Assembly: GCF_900110875.1 (NCBI RefSeq)
Contig: NZ_FOFM01000002.1
Span: 496,001 to 560,000 of the forward strand
Origin: Pseudovibrio axinellae
GTDB lineage: Bacteria > Pseudomonadota > Alphaproteobacteria > Rhizobiales > Stappiaceae
Length of the DNA stretch: 64,000 nucleotides
Direction: 5' to 3'
This document shows positions 54,988-64,000 of the stretch, piece by piece. A program made the translations under genes and the position numbers. How positions within the stretch are numbered: position 1 is the stretch's first letter; the number at the start of each line of letters is the position of its first letter. The notes beneath the pieces were generated by a model that was not told the DNA's origin, did not search any database, and worked only from the letters and a program-made list of their open reading frames with translations.

Positions 54988-55641
54988 TTAAACGATGCTC
55001 TGGCCGGTTGCTGCCCAGTCTTTCATGAATGTTTCCAGACCTTTTTCGGTCAATGGGTGCTTCACGAGACCCTTTAGGGTTGCTGGCGGAATAGTTGCAA
55101 CGTCCGCACCTACAAGAGCACAGTCTTTAACGTGGTTTGGTGTGCGGATAGATGCAGCCAGGATTTCGGTGTTGAAGCCGTAGTTGTCATAGATCTGACG
55201 GATTTCAGCGATGAGATCCATACCTTCAACATTGATGTCGTCCAGACGACCAATGAAAGGAGAGATGAAGGTTGCGCCAGCTTTAGCAGCCAGAAGTGCC
55301 TGGTTTGCAGAGAAGCAAAGGGTCACGTTGGTCTGTATGCCTTTGTCAGAAAGAGCGCGACATGCTTTCAAACCTTCAAGGGTCAAAGGCAGTTTGATGC
55401 AGATGTTGTCTGCAATAGCGCCCAGCTCTTCAGCTTCTTTCAGCATACCAGCAGTGTCAGTTGCCACAACTTCAGCAGAAACTGGTCCATCCACAAGCGC
55501 GCAGATCTCTGCGATCACTTCTTTCATTGGACGACCGGATTTCATGATAAGAGATGGGTTAGTGGTAACACCGTCGAGAAGACCGGTCGCAGCCAGCTCT
55601 TTAATTTCGTTGGTGTCAGCTGTATCAACGAAGAATTTCAT
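54988..55641 (-). CDS. Transaldolase of the small (TalC/FSA) type
   Basis: 217 residues, the size of the fructose-6-phosphate aldolase/TalC group rather than the 320-residue TalB. The start [29 protein letters not shown], and the Schiff-base Lys in [16 protein letters not shown] are present. [12 protein letters not shown] and [25 protein letters not shown] end the barrel. It could act as transaldolase in the pentose phosphate pathway. It is divergent from priA. Confidence 0.92.
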   Translation of the reverse strand: MKFFVDTADTNEIKELAATGLLDGVTTNPSLIMKSGRPMKEVIAEICALVDGPVSAEVVATDTAGMLKEAEELGAIADNICIKLPLTLEGLKACRALSDKGIQTNVTLCFSANQALLAAKAGATFISPFIGRLDDINVEGMDLIAEIRQIYDNYGFNTEILAASIRTPNHVKDCALVGADVATIPPATLKGLVKHPLTEKGLETFMKDWAATGQSIV

Positions 55642-55783
55642 GCCAGAAAGGCTCCTGATTTCCTAGCAGCCTCTCTTAGGGTACTGGGAGGCTTTGGGGG
55701 TGATTTCTGGTATGTGTTTAGCCCAGAGTGCATAGAAACAACAAGAGTAAAACCCGCTATCTCGCAATAAGGATTGGAGTTTC

Positions 55784-57997
55784 GTGAGTCAGCAACAGGA
55801 GTTTTTTGGAAACGTCCAGTTAAGCGAACCAGAGGTCGTCGTGCCTGTGTTGGTTCCGGTAGCTGTAGCGGGGGCATATTCCTACAAGGTACCGGCAGGA
55901 ATGAACGTCAGGCCCGGTTCGATTGTTCGCGTGCCATTGGGCTCGCGGGAGGTGATCGGTGCTGTGTGGGACGGGGAACCTGATACGGCAGTGAACCCGA
56001 AAAAACTCAAAAGTATCCTGCACGTTTATGACTCCGCTCCGATTGCTGAAGACCTGCGAAAATATATTGACTGGGTTGCTGCGTGGACGCTTGGCGCACC
56101 CGGAATGGTCCTGCGCATGGTTCTTCGTTCTGAAGAAGCGCTGGAACCAGAAGCCCTGCTTTCCGGTGTGCGCTATAAGGAAGGCCAAGAGCCTGACCGC
56201 ATGACTACCGCTCGTGAACGTGTGTTAGAACATGTACGCAATGGTTTGGCCTGGACACGCCCCGGCCTTGCGGGGGCAGCAGGCGTCTCTTCCTCTGTGA
56301 TTGACGGTCTTAAAAAGCAAGGTGTGCTAGAAGAAGCCATGCTGCCAGCCACGCCACCGCTGCCTCATCCCGACCCAAACTTGCCCGGAAGAAAGCTAAC
56401 GGACCTTCAGCAGGGTGCTGCGAATCAGTTGTGCGAGGCCGTCGGAAAGGGCTTCAAAGCCTTCTTGATTGATGGCGTGACCGGGTCCGGTAAGACCGAA
56501 GTTTATTTTGAGGCGGTTGCCGAAGCCCTAAAAAATAATGAGCAAGCCCTCGTCCTAATTCCAGAGATCGCTCTCACCTCTCAGTTTTTGGAGCGTTTTG
56601 AGCAGCGATTTGGCGTTAGACCAGCCGAATGGCACTCCCAAGTACCTCCAAAACGGCGTGCGCGAACATGGCGAGGCGTCGCAAATGGCGAGGTGAAGGT
56701 TGTTGTCGGTGCGCGCTCCGCACTTTTCCTCCCTTTTCACAGGCTCGGTTTGTTGGTCGTGGATGAAGAGCACGACACAGCCTACAAACAAGACGACCGT
56801 GTTCCTTATAATGCAAGGGATATGGCCGTTGTTCGGGGGCATATATCTGGCTTCCCAGTTGTGCTGGCAAGTGCAACACCATCTGTGGAAAGTCAGGTGA
56901 ACGCCAAACTGGGAAGATACACGAGAATCGTCCTCCCAGAGCGTGCATCTGGTGCCGAAATGCCGACAATTCGTGGCATTGATATGCGCTGTGATGGGCC
57001 TGAGAGAGGAAAATGGCTCGCCCCGGCAATGGTCAGTGAGATCCAGCAAACCCTCTCAAATGGCAATCAGGTTCTGCTCTTCTTGAATCGTAGGGGATAT
57101 GCCCCACTGACCCTGTGCAGAACGTGCGGCCATCGGTTTCATTGTGAAAACTGCTCAGCTTGGCTCGTCGAGCACCGCTTTAGGGGCAAATTATGTTGCC
57201 ATCATTGCGGCTATTCACAACCTATTCCAGATAAATGCCCGGAATGTAGTAAGCCAGATTCTCTCGTCGCTTGTGGGCCTGGTGTGGAGCGTATTGCTGA
57301 GGATGCTTCAGCCTTGTTTCCAGATGCACGAGTCCTCGTGCTTTCCTCTGATTTGCCGGGTGGCACAGAGCGCATAAACCGCGAAATGAAGCTTGTGGAG
57401 TCCGGTGAGGTGGATATCGTCATCGGAACACAGTTGGTCGCAAAAGGGCATAACTTCCCATTAATGACCCTTGTAGGGGTGGTTGATGCTGATTTAGGCT
57501 TGGTAAATGGTGATCCAAGGGCAGCAGAGCGCACTTTTCAGCTTTTGGCCCAGGTGACGGGCCGTGCGGGTCGTATCCATGGAAAGGGCCGTGGGCTGCT
57601 GCAAACCTACAATCCAGAACAACCCGTGATTCGGGCATTGCTGTCTGGCAATCCAGAGGAATTTTACGCTGCGGAAATCGAGTCGCGTGAGAGCGCCGGG
57701 TTGCCTCCCTTTGGGCGACTTGCTGCGCTTATCATATCTGGACCGGATAGAGTGGTAACCGAAAAATTTGCAAAAGCCGTTGCAATAAATAGTCCTAGTT
57801 CAGAAGGTGTGCAGATACTCGGCCCTGCCGAGGCTGCTATGGCGCAGGTGAGGGGCAGGTACAGGTTCCGATTGCTTGCGATTGCGCCTAGGACTGTTGA
57901 TTTACAAGGCTTTCTAAGAAAGTGGTTGTCCACAGCTCCCAAGCCTACCGGTGGTATTCGGGTGCAGGTGGATGTTGACCCCCAAAGTTTCATGTAG
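55784..57997 (+). CDS. priA: Primosomal protein N' (replication restart helicase)
   Basis: 737 residues from the GTG at 55784, with GGAG five bases upstream. It loads the replisome at stalled forks. The DNA-binding N-terminus precedes helicase motifs: I GVTGSGKTEVY, II VVDEEHDTAYKQ, III LASATPS, and VI QVTGRAGRIHGKGRG. The eight-cysteine zinc insert is clear (CRTCGHRFHCENC and later CHHCGYSQPIPDKCPEC). It lies just upstream of atpHAGDC, a typical alphaproteobacterial position. Confidence 0.97.
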   Translation: MSQQQEFFGNVQLSEPEVVVPVLVPVAVAGAYSYKVPAGMNVRPGSIVRVPLGSREVIGAVWDGEPDTAVNPKKLKSILHVYDSAPIAEDLRKYIDWVAAWTLGAPGMVLRMVLRSEEALEPEALLSGVRYKEGQEPDRMTTARERVLEHVRNGLAWTRPGLAGAAGVSSSVIDGLKKQGVLEEAMLPATPPLPHPDPNLPGRKLTDLQQGAANQLCEAVGKGFKAFLIDGVTGSGKTEVYFEAVAEALKNNEQALVLIPEIALTSQFLERFEQRFGVRPAEWHSQVPPKRRARTWRGVANGEVKVVVGARSALFLPFHRLGLLVVDEEHDTAYKQDDRVPYNARDMAVVRGHISGFPVVLASATPSVESQVNAKLGRYTRIVLPERASGAEMPTIRGIDMRCDGPERGKWLAPAMVSEIQQTLSNGNQVLLFLNRRGYAPLTLCRTCGHRFHCENCSAWLVEHRFRGKLCCHHCGYSQPIPDKCPECSKPDSLVACGPGVERIAEDASALFPDARVLVLSSDLPGGTERINREMKLVESGEVDIVIGTQLVAKGHNFPLMTLVGVVDADLGLVNGDPRAAERTFQLLAQVTGRAGRIHGKGRGLLQTYNPEQPVIRALLSGNPEEFYAAEIESRESAGLPPFGRLAALIISGPDRVVTEKFAKAVAINSPSSEGVQILGPAEAAMAQVRGRYRFRLLAIAPRTVDLQGFLRKWLSTAPKPTGGIRVQVDVDPQSFM

Positions 57998-58051
57998 TCC
58001 AGCGGAATAAGTTTGGGGTCTTATTGTGTGCGTTGGAATACCTACGCCATG

Positions 58052-58080
58052 TTGCAAGCCTGTCACGCGTGTGCTATGCG
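58052..58080 (+). promoter_or_regulatory. Possible promoter of the atp operon
   Basis: TTGCAA (58052-58057) and TATGCG (58075-58080) are spaced by 17 bases, in the 215-base gap before the atpH start. The -10 box is a weak match. Confidence 0.35.
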
Positions 58081-58212
58081 AAGCGCGGCTTTATCGGCAC
58101 AGTTGTCACAGATTGTGCTATTCAAATTGAATTAGACGCGACTTATCAAGGATTTGGATTCCCGGCTTGCCAGCCGCCAAGAATCTTGATTGCGCGGGAG
58201 AGCACGGATCCA

Positions 58213-58773
58213 GTGACTGACAACGTATCTCTCATTTCAGGTGTAGCCTCACGTTACGCTTCTGCGTTGCTTGACCTTGCTGAAGAGCAAGGTGCGACTG
58301 CAGAAGTGGAGAGAGGTCTCGACCAGTTTGAAACACTCTTAACCGAGAGTGCTGATCTTGATCGTCTTATCAAGAGCCCAGTTTTTAGTGCGGACGCTCA
58401 ATTAAAGGCGATCTCTGCTATTTTGGAAAAGGCCGGAATTTCCGGCCTTACCGCAAATTTTGTGAAGTTGGTTGCCAAAAATCGGCGCCTCTTCACCGTT
58501 CCAGGCATGATCCAGGCTTTCCGTGCGCAGCTCGCTGCAAAACGTGGAGAAGTGACCGCTGAGGTAACTTCTGCAACGGAATTGGCTGCGGAGCATGTCG
58601 CTGCTCTACAAGAAGCTCTTAATGCTTCTACGGGCAAGAACGTTAAGATTGTAGTGAAGGTGGACTCATCCATTCTTGGTGGTCTGATCGTGAAGATCGG
58701 CAGCCGGATGATTGATACGTCACTACGTACCAAGCTTAACTCTCTTAAGTTCGCGATGAAAGAGGTCGGCTGA
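58213..58773 (+). CDS. atpH: ATP synthase F1 delta subunit
   Basis: 186 residues from the GTG at 58213 ([25 protein letters not shown]), which matches the usual length; the frame runs further upstream to 58024 without family likeness. It joins F1 to the b-subunit stalk. [20 protein letters not shown] [21 protein letters not shown] and [31 protein letters not shown] are typical. Its TGA shares one base with the atpA ATG. Confidence 0.93.
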   Translation: MTDNVSLISGVASRYASALLDLAEEQGATAEVERGLDQFETLLTESADLDRLIKSPVFSADAQLKAISAILEKAGISGLTANFVKLVAKNRRLFTVPGMIQAFRAQLAAKRGEVTAEVTSATELAAEHVAALQEALNASTGKNVKIVVKVDSSILGGLIVKIGSRMIDTSLRTKLNSLKFAMKEVG

Positions 58774-60302
58774 TGGATATTCGGGCCGCGGAAATTTCCG
58801 CTATCCTCAAGGACCAGATCAAAAACTTCGGCCAAGAAGCTGAAGTCTCTGAAGTTGGTCAGGTTTTGTCTGTAGGCGACGGCATTGCCCGCGTTTACGG
58901 TTTGGATAATGTCCAGGCAGGTGAAATGGTTGAATTCCCAGGTGGAATTCAGGGCATGGCACTGAACCTGGAAACAGACAATGTCGGTGTTGTTATCTTT
59001 GGTAGCGACCGTGACATTAAAGAAGGCGACACGGTTAAACGTACCGGCGCCATCGTGGAAGTTCCAGTAGGCAAGGGTTTGCTGGGTCGCGTTGTCGACC
59101 CACTCGGTAACCCAATCGACGGCAAAGGTCCGATCGAAGCTACTGAACGTCGACGCGTTGATGTGAAGGCACCAGGCATCTTGCCTCGTAAGTCCGTTCA
59201 CGAACCAATGTCTACAGGTCTTAAAGCTATTGATGCTTTGATTCCAATCGGACGTGGTCAGCGCGAATTGGTGATTGGTGACCGTCAAACCGGTAAAACT
59301 GCAATCATCCTCGACACCTTCCTGAACCAGAAGCCTTTGCACGCTTCTGACAACGAGCACGACAAGCTGTACTGCATCTATGTTGCAGTTGGCCAGAAAC
59401 GCTCAACTGTTGCTCAGTTCGTGAAAGCTCTGGAAGATGCCGGTGCTTTGGAATACTCCATCGTTGTTGCTGCGACTGCGTCTGATCCTGCTCCTTTGCA
59501 GTATCTGGCTCCGTTCGCTGGTACCACAATGGGCGAGTACTTCCGTGATAACTCCATGCATGCTGTGATTGGTTATGATGACCTTTCCAAGCAGGCTGTT
59601 GCGTATCGCCAGATGTCCTTGCTGCTCCGTCGTCCACCAGGACGTGAAGCATACCCAGGTGACGTTTTCTACCTGCACTCCCGTCTGCTCGAGCGTTCAG
59701 CTAAGCTGAACGAAGATCATGGCCTCGGTTCTTTGACCGCGCTGCCAGTGATCGAAACTCAGGGTGGTGACGTTTCAGCGTTTATTCCGACCAACGTGAT
59801 TTCCATCACCGACGGTCAGATCTTCCTTGAAACTGATCTGTTCTTCCAGGGCATTCGTCCAGCGGTTAACGTTGGTCTCTCGGTTTCTCGCGTGGGCTCT
59901 TCTGCTCAGGTGAAAGCGATGAAGCAGGTTGCTGGCCCGGTTAAGGGTGAGCTGGCTCAGTACCGTGAAATGGCTGCGTTCGCGCAGTTTGGTTCTGACC
60001 TTGATGCAACCACTCAGAAGCTTCTGAACCGTGGTGCGCGCCTGACTGAGCTGCTGAAGCAGCCACAGTTCTCTCCGCTCAAAACGGAAGAACAGGTTGC
60101 AGTCATCTTCGCTGGTGTGAACGGCTACCTGGATGATCGTCCAGTTGGCGAAGTTCGCGAATTCGAAGCTGGCCTGCTGCGCTTCCTGCGTGCAGATCAT
60201 GCTGAGCTTCTCTCCGCTATCTGGGAGAAGAAAGCACTCGACGCCGATTTGACTGACAAGCTGAAAGCTGCACTGGACGCTTACGTCAAGACCCTCGGTT
60301 AA
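58773..60302 (+). CDS. atpA: ATP synthase F1 alpha subunit
   Basis: 509 residues. It forms the catalytic hexamer with AtpD, holding the non-catalytic nucleotide sites. Walker [27 protein letters not shown], and [35 protein letters not shown] are typical. The C-terminal [17 protein letters not shown] includes the conserved catalytic Arg in SRVG. It begins one base before the atpH stop ends. Confidence 0.98.
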   Translation: MDIRAAEISAILKDQIKNFGQEAEVSEVGQVLSVGDGIARVYGLDNVQAGEMVEFPGGIQGMALNLETDNVGVVIFGSDRDIKEGDTVKRTGAIVEVPVGKGLLGRVVDPLGNPIDGKGPIEATERRRVDVKAPGILPRKSVHEPMSTGLKAIDALIPIGRGQRELVIGDRQTGKTAIILDTFLNQKPLHASDNEHDKLYCIYVAVGQKRSTVAQFVKALEDAGALEYSIVVAATASDPAPLQYLAPFAGTTMGEYFRDNSMHAVIGYDDLSKQAVAYRQMSLLLRRPPGREAYPGDVFYLHSRLLERSAKLNEDHGLGSLTALPVIETQGGDVSAFIPTNVISITDGQIFLETDLFFQGIRPAVNVGLSVSRVGSSAQVKAMKQVAGPVKGELAQYREMAAFAQFGSDLDATTQKLLNRGARLTELLKQPQFSPLKTEEQVAVIFAGVNGYLDDRPVGEVREFEAGLLRFLRADHAELLSAIWEKKALDADLTDKLKAALDAYVKTLG

Positions 60303-60335
60303 TTCGAAGCAACGGGATAAGGAACGAGAGCGCCC

Positions 60336-61223
60336 ATGGCGAGCCTCAAGGACCTAAAAAACCGCATCGCTTCGGTCAAAGCGACGCAGAAAATCACCAA
60401 GGCCATGAAAATGGTGGCCGCGGCGAAACTGCGTCGTGCCCAGGATGCTGCAGAAGCCGGACGTCCCTATGCTGAACGCATGGGGATTGTTCTCGGTAAT
60501 CTAGCGGCTGGGTTCGAAGGTCGAGATGATGCGCCGAAGCTGATGACGGGTACCGGACAGGATCAGATTCATCTGCTCCTCGTCTGCACCGCAGAGCGTG
60601 GCCTCTGTGGTGGTTTCAACTCGTCAATCGCACGTTTGGCACGTGAATACGCAGATAAACTTCTTAGCGAAGGTAAGACGGTCAAGATCGTCACCGTTGG
60701 TAAGAAGGGGCATGACGCCCTGAAACGTGGTTACGGCCAATACATTGTAGAGAATATCGAACTACGCGGCCTGAAATCTATTGAGTTCAGCGACACAAAG
60801 CAGATCGGGGATCTCGTCATGGGCATGTTCCAGGATGAGAAATTTGATGTTTGCACACTGTTCTACGCGCAGTTCCAATCGGTAATCAGTCAGGTTCCGA
60901 CCGCCAAACAGCTCATCCCAGCTCAATTTGAAGCGAAAGATGAAGCTGAGGACGGTTCCTCTGAAGATGCACTGTATGAATACGAGCCAGGCGAACAGGA
61001 GATTCTTGAAACTCTTCTGCCGCGTAATATCGCTATTCAGATTTTCAGCGCAATTCTTGAAAACGGTGCCTCCGAGCAAGGCGCACGCATGGCCGCTATG
61101 GACAGTGCAACGCGTAATGCCGGCGAGATGATCGACAAGCTGACAACGACGTACAACCGTCAGCGTCAGGCGCAGATCACGACGGAACTGATTGAAATTA
61201 TTGCGGGCGCGGAAGCGCTCTGA
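60336..61223 (+). CDS. atpG: ATP synthase F1 gamma subunit
   Basis: 295 residues forming the rotating central shaft. The N-terminal coiled-coil [33 protein letters not shown] and C-terminal [40 protein letters not shown] are highly conserved. [16 protein letters not shown] is the family motif in the middle. It is in the middle of atpHAGDC, 33 bases after atpA. Confidence 0.98.
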   Translation: MASLKDLKNRIASVKATQKITKAMKMVAAAKLRRAQDAAEAGRPYAERMGIVLGNLAAGFEGRDDAPKLMTGTGQDQIHLLLVCTAERGLCGGFNSSIARLAREYADKLLSEGKTVKIVTVGKKGHDALKRGYGQYIVENIELRGLKSIEFSDTKQIGDLVMGMFQDEKFDVCTLFYAQFQSVISQVPTAKQLIPAQFEAKDEAEDGSSEDALYEYEPGEQEILETLLPRNIAIQIFSAILENGASEQGARMAAMDSATRNAGEMIDKLTTTYNRQRQAQITTELIEIIAGAEAL

Positions 61224-61245
61224 CCGAGTTGAGACGAGGATTTAA

Positions 61246-62673
<1,428 letters not shown>

Positions 62674-62703
62674 TCTCGGTTTTTATGAACCGGTGACTTC
62701 TTT

Positions 62704-62726
62704 GAGTGACGCTTCTGGTGTCACTC
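62704..62726 (+). other. Hairpin in the atpD-atpC spacer
   Basis: GAGTGAC (62704-62710) and GTCACTC (62720-62726) pair perfectly with a 9-base loop, in the 79-base gap before atpC. It may be a processing or attenuation element of the atp mRNA. Confidence 0.45.
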
Positions 62727-62752
62727 TTAGAAACGGATAGAGGATGAGCTAA

Positions 62753-63160
62753 ATGGCTGAAGCATTTCAGTTTGAGCTGGTTTCACCAGAGCGCCTTCTG
62801 TTGTCGGCAAGGGTTACTGATGTAATCGTGCCAGGTACTGAAGGTGAGTTTGGTGTTGGCGCTGGTCACTCGCCGTTCTTGTCAACCATGCGTCCGGGTG
62901 TTGTTAAAGCGCTCAGCGAAGATGGTTCCAAGCACGAGTACTTCGTGCGGGGTGGTTTTGCTGACGTTTCTGCGTCTGGCATGACTGTTCTGGCGGAACA
63001 GGCGATCCCAATGGCCGATCTGGATGCCGGTTACATCGCACAGCAGATTCAAGATGCAAGTGAAGATGTGGCTGACGCAAAGGACGAAGATGCACGGCAG
63101 GCCGCACGGCTGGTACTTTCCCAGCTGTCGGAACTGCAAGCGGCGCTTAAAGCTGCTTAA
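62753..63160 (+). CDS. atpC: ATP synthase F1 epsilon subunit
   Basis: 135 residues. A regulatory F1 subunit: the N-terminal beta sandwich FELVSPERLLLSARVTDVIVPGTEGEFGVGAGHSPFLSTMRPGVV and the C-terminal helices (DVADAKDEDARQAARLVLSQLSELQAALKAA) are typical. The Fo genes are not in this window, in keeping with the split atp operons of alphaproteobacteria. A terminator follows. Confidence 0.97.
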   Translation: MAEAFQFELVSPERLLLSARVTDVIVPGTEGEFGVGAGHSPFLSTMRPGVVKALSEDGSKHEYFVRGGFADVSASGMTVLAEQAIPMADLDAGYIAQQIQDASEDVADAKDEDARQAARLVLSQLSELQAALKAA

Positions 63161-63187
63161 AAGCATCATCGATGCCATAGAAAAACA

Positions 63188-63218
63188 AAAGCCTCGGCAT
63201 TGCCGAGGCTTTTTTGTA
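63188..63218 (+). terminator. Terminator of atpHAGDC
   Basis: GCCTCGGC and GCCGAGGC form a tight hairpin with flanking A and T runs (six T), 30 bases after the atpC stop. The A run on the other strand may also let it end the convergent zinc-protein transcript. Confidence 0.9.
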
Positions 63219-63287
63219 TCTGCAGTGCAGAAGGCCCTGTGCCTTACCAGCATCGCAAAAAACAGGGAGGAGAAACAGCCTGATATA

Positions 63288-63503
63288 TTAGGCTGCTAGC
63301 CGTTTCTTATTAGCTGCGGCATTTGCTGCGCGCATTTCTTCAGCACGCGCTTTGCGCTGCTCAGGTGTCTCATAAACGATCGTGCGATGATGATCGCAGT
63401 AGGAGCCGTTTTCGGCGCGGTTCTTACACGGAAACGTATAACTTCCGCTGTCGCCTTCAGTCCATTTACACTGGCCGGGCTTTGGCATAACTGGTGCTTT
63501 CAT
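63288..63503 (-). CDS. Small stand-alone GcrA-C-like zinc protein
   Basis: 71 residues with an ATG that has AGGG 8 bases upstream; an internal Met at residue 6 is also possible. The core PGQCKWTEGDSGSYTFPCKNRAENGSYCDHHRTIVYE has the C-X-C-X-C-H spacing and the CKW...GD and YC..H..IVY pattern seen at the C-terminus of the cell-cycle regulator GcrA. The N-terminal helix-turn-helix of GcrA is absent, and a basic Ala-rich tail follows (KARAEEMRAANAAANKKRLAA). Function unknown; it may bind protein or nucleic acid through zinc. Confidence 0.7.
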   Translation of the reverse strand: MKAPVMPKPGQCKWTEGDSGSYTFPCKNRAENGSYCDHHRTIVYETPEQRKARAEEMRAANAAANKKRLAA

Positions 63504-63883
63504 CTACCTACCCTTGTTTTTTGGAGCCACAGACCAACACTTGCATGCACGCGGGAGAAGCGTGAGAGCCATGCGCGCATTTTAATCTGTAGAACCATTT
63601 TTGATTATGGGATCACCGGAAAGTTCTTTTGCTGCATTTGATGCAAACAAATTTACCGGACGGCAAAAAGATTATCTCTCCCTTCTCCAAATAGCCAGAT
63701 ATTTTTAGCTGTGTAAAAACACTTACACAGGAAATTCAAGGTAATTGCATTCGCCTCTTTTGAATCTCTCAATAAAAACAGATGTCTAGCTGTTATGTTG
63801 AGTTTATAAAAAATTAACCATGAGTGGAAATCTGCAAAGTGAATAAACATAAAGCACCAAATTGATTCATGAATTGTGGCGAT
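63504..63883. other. Non-coding spacer at the window end
   Basis: About 380 bases, AT-rich after 63650. It contains short T- and A-rich runs but no open frame I can support. It should carry the promoter of the small zinc protein. Confidence 0.5.
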
Positions 63884-64000
63884 TCATGGCTTTTCGGAAT
63901 GTTTTCCGAGCACCCCGCCAGCGCTTTGAAGCGCCTGTGGATCGTCTAGGTCCTGACGAGCGGCCCTACCAACTTCAACTGTGTAGACCACTGATGGGTT
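63884..64000 (-). CDS. Possible partial gene at the window edge, strand uncertain
   Basis: On the minus strand a frame open to the window edge ends at 63884, giving 38 residues with a natural look (SVVYTVEVGRAARQDLDDP). A plus-strand frame also opens here at an ATG at 63886 and runs off the edge (MAFRNVFRAPRQRFEAPVD). Only one can be the main gene; I lean to minus because its end is followed by AT-rich non-coding sequence. No family is recognised. Confidence 0.3.
   Translation of the reverse strand, partial: NPSVVYTVEVGRAARQDLDDPQALQSAGGVLGKHSEKP

Overview
The window looks like the chromosome of a free-living alphaproteobacterium. Supporting signs are the class-typical gene neighbourhoods: mdh-sucCD-sucA-sucB-lpd, a stand-alone F1 operon atpHAGDC behind priA, dnaX-ybaB-recR with a nearby small SRP RNA, a RegB/RegA (ActS/ActR) redox pair next to secB, the large NAD-glutamate dehydrogenase, an Omp19-like lipoprotein and a GcrA-like zinc motif. 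Protein style and gene order suggest a Stappiaceae/Rhodobacterales member such as Pseudovibrio; this is inference, not a database match. Base composition appears moderate, with no long stretch of foreign composition except a short AT-rich gap near 29.0-29.3 kb. I saw no insertion sequence, prophage, CRISPR array, rRNA or tRNA gene.

Layout. 0-3.5 kb: 3' end of NAD-glutamate dehydrogenase with a strong terminator, a GNAT enzyme and a secreted putative cysteine hydrolase. 3.7-8.5 kb: minus-strand operon hisB-DUF2628-hisH-hisA-hisF-hisE-coaA. 8.7-16 kb: pyrF, a pyroglutamyl peptidase, a possible orphan type III secretion chaperone, a secreted alpha/beta hydrolase, a DUF2867 protein, rsgA, a PCMT-like methyltransferase and a tandem pair of related secreted proteins. 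16-20.5 kb: secB divergent from regB-regA, then yciB and a DUF1499 protein. 20.5-25.3 kb: a methyltransferase, a GNAT enzyme, recR, ybaB, dnaX and the SRP RNA. 25.4-28.4 kb: nudC, a histidine-phosphatase homologue with an altered first motif, a CysZ/EI24 membrane protein and a GNAT pseudogene with two in-frame stops. 28.4-29.35 kb: no convincing gene.

29.3-32.8 kb is sdhCDAB, with a visible promoter and terminator. 32.9-39.3 kb holds an outer-membrane beta-barrel protein, a TetR regulator divergent from an AhpD-like protein with a clear palindrome between them, a degenerate RlaP-type nucleotidyltransferase, a MAPEG protein, a degenerate low-molecular-weight phosphatase, an Inh-domain lipoprotein and zapE. 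39.5-48.9 kb is the TCA block mdh-sucC-sucD-sucA-sucB-lpd. With sdhCDAB, this window encodes the 2-oxoglutarate-to-fumarate steps plus malate oxidation; fumarase and the citrate-to-2-oxoglutarate enzymes are not present. 49-55.6 kb holds a small secreted protein, thiM-thiE under a TPP riboswitch, xerC, a phospholipase-D-like protein, a secreted endonuclease I, a DUF523 protein and a small transaldolase. 55.8-63.2 kb is priA and atpHAGDC. The window ends with a 71-residue GcrA-C-like zinc protein and an unresolved partial gene.

Most of the window is housekeeping. The observations most worth following are the possible orphan type III chaperone, the stand-alone GcrA-like zinc protein, a set of enzymes that have lost key catalytic or zinc residues (phosphatase, nucleotidyltransferase, histidine phosphatase, DnaX), the twice-interrupted GNAT gene, and the 180-nt sucD-sucA spacer with overlapping, mutually exclusive hairpins. 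I found no clear multi-gene system that is new.
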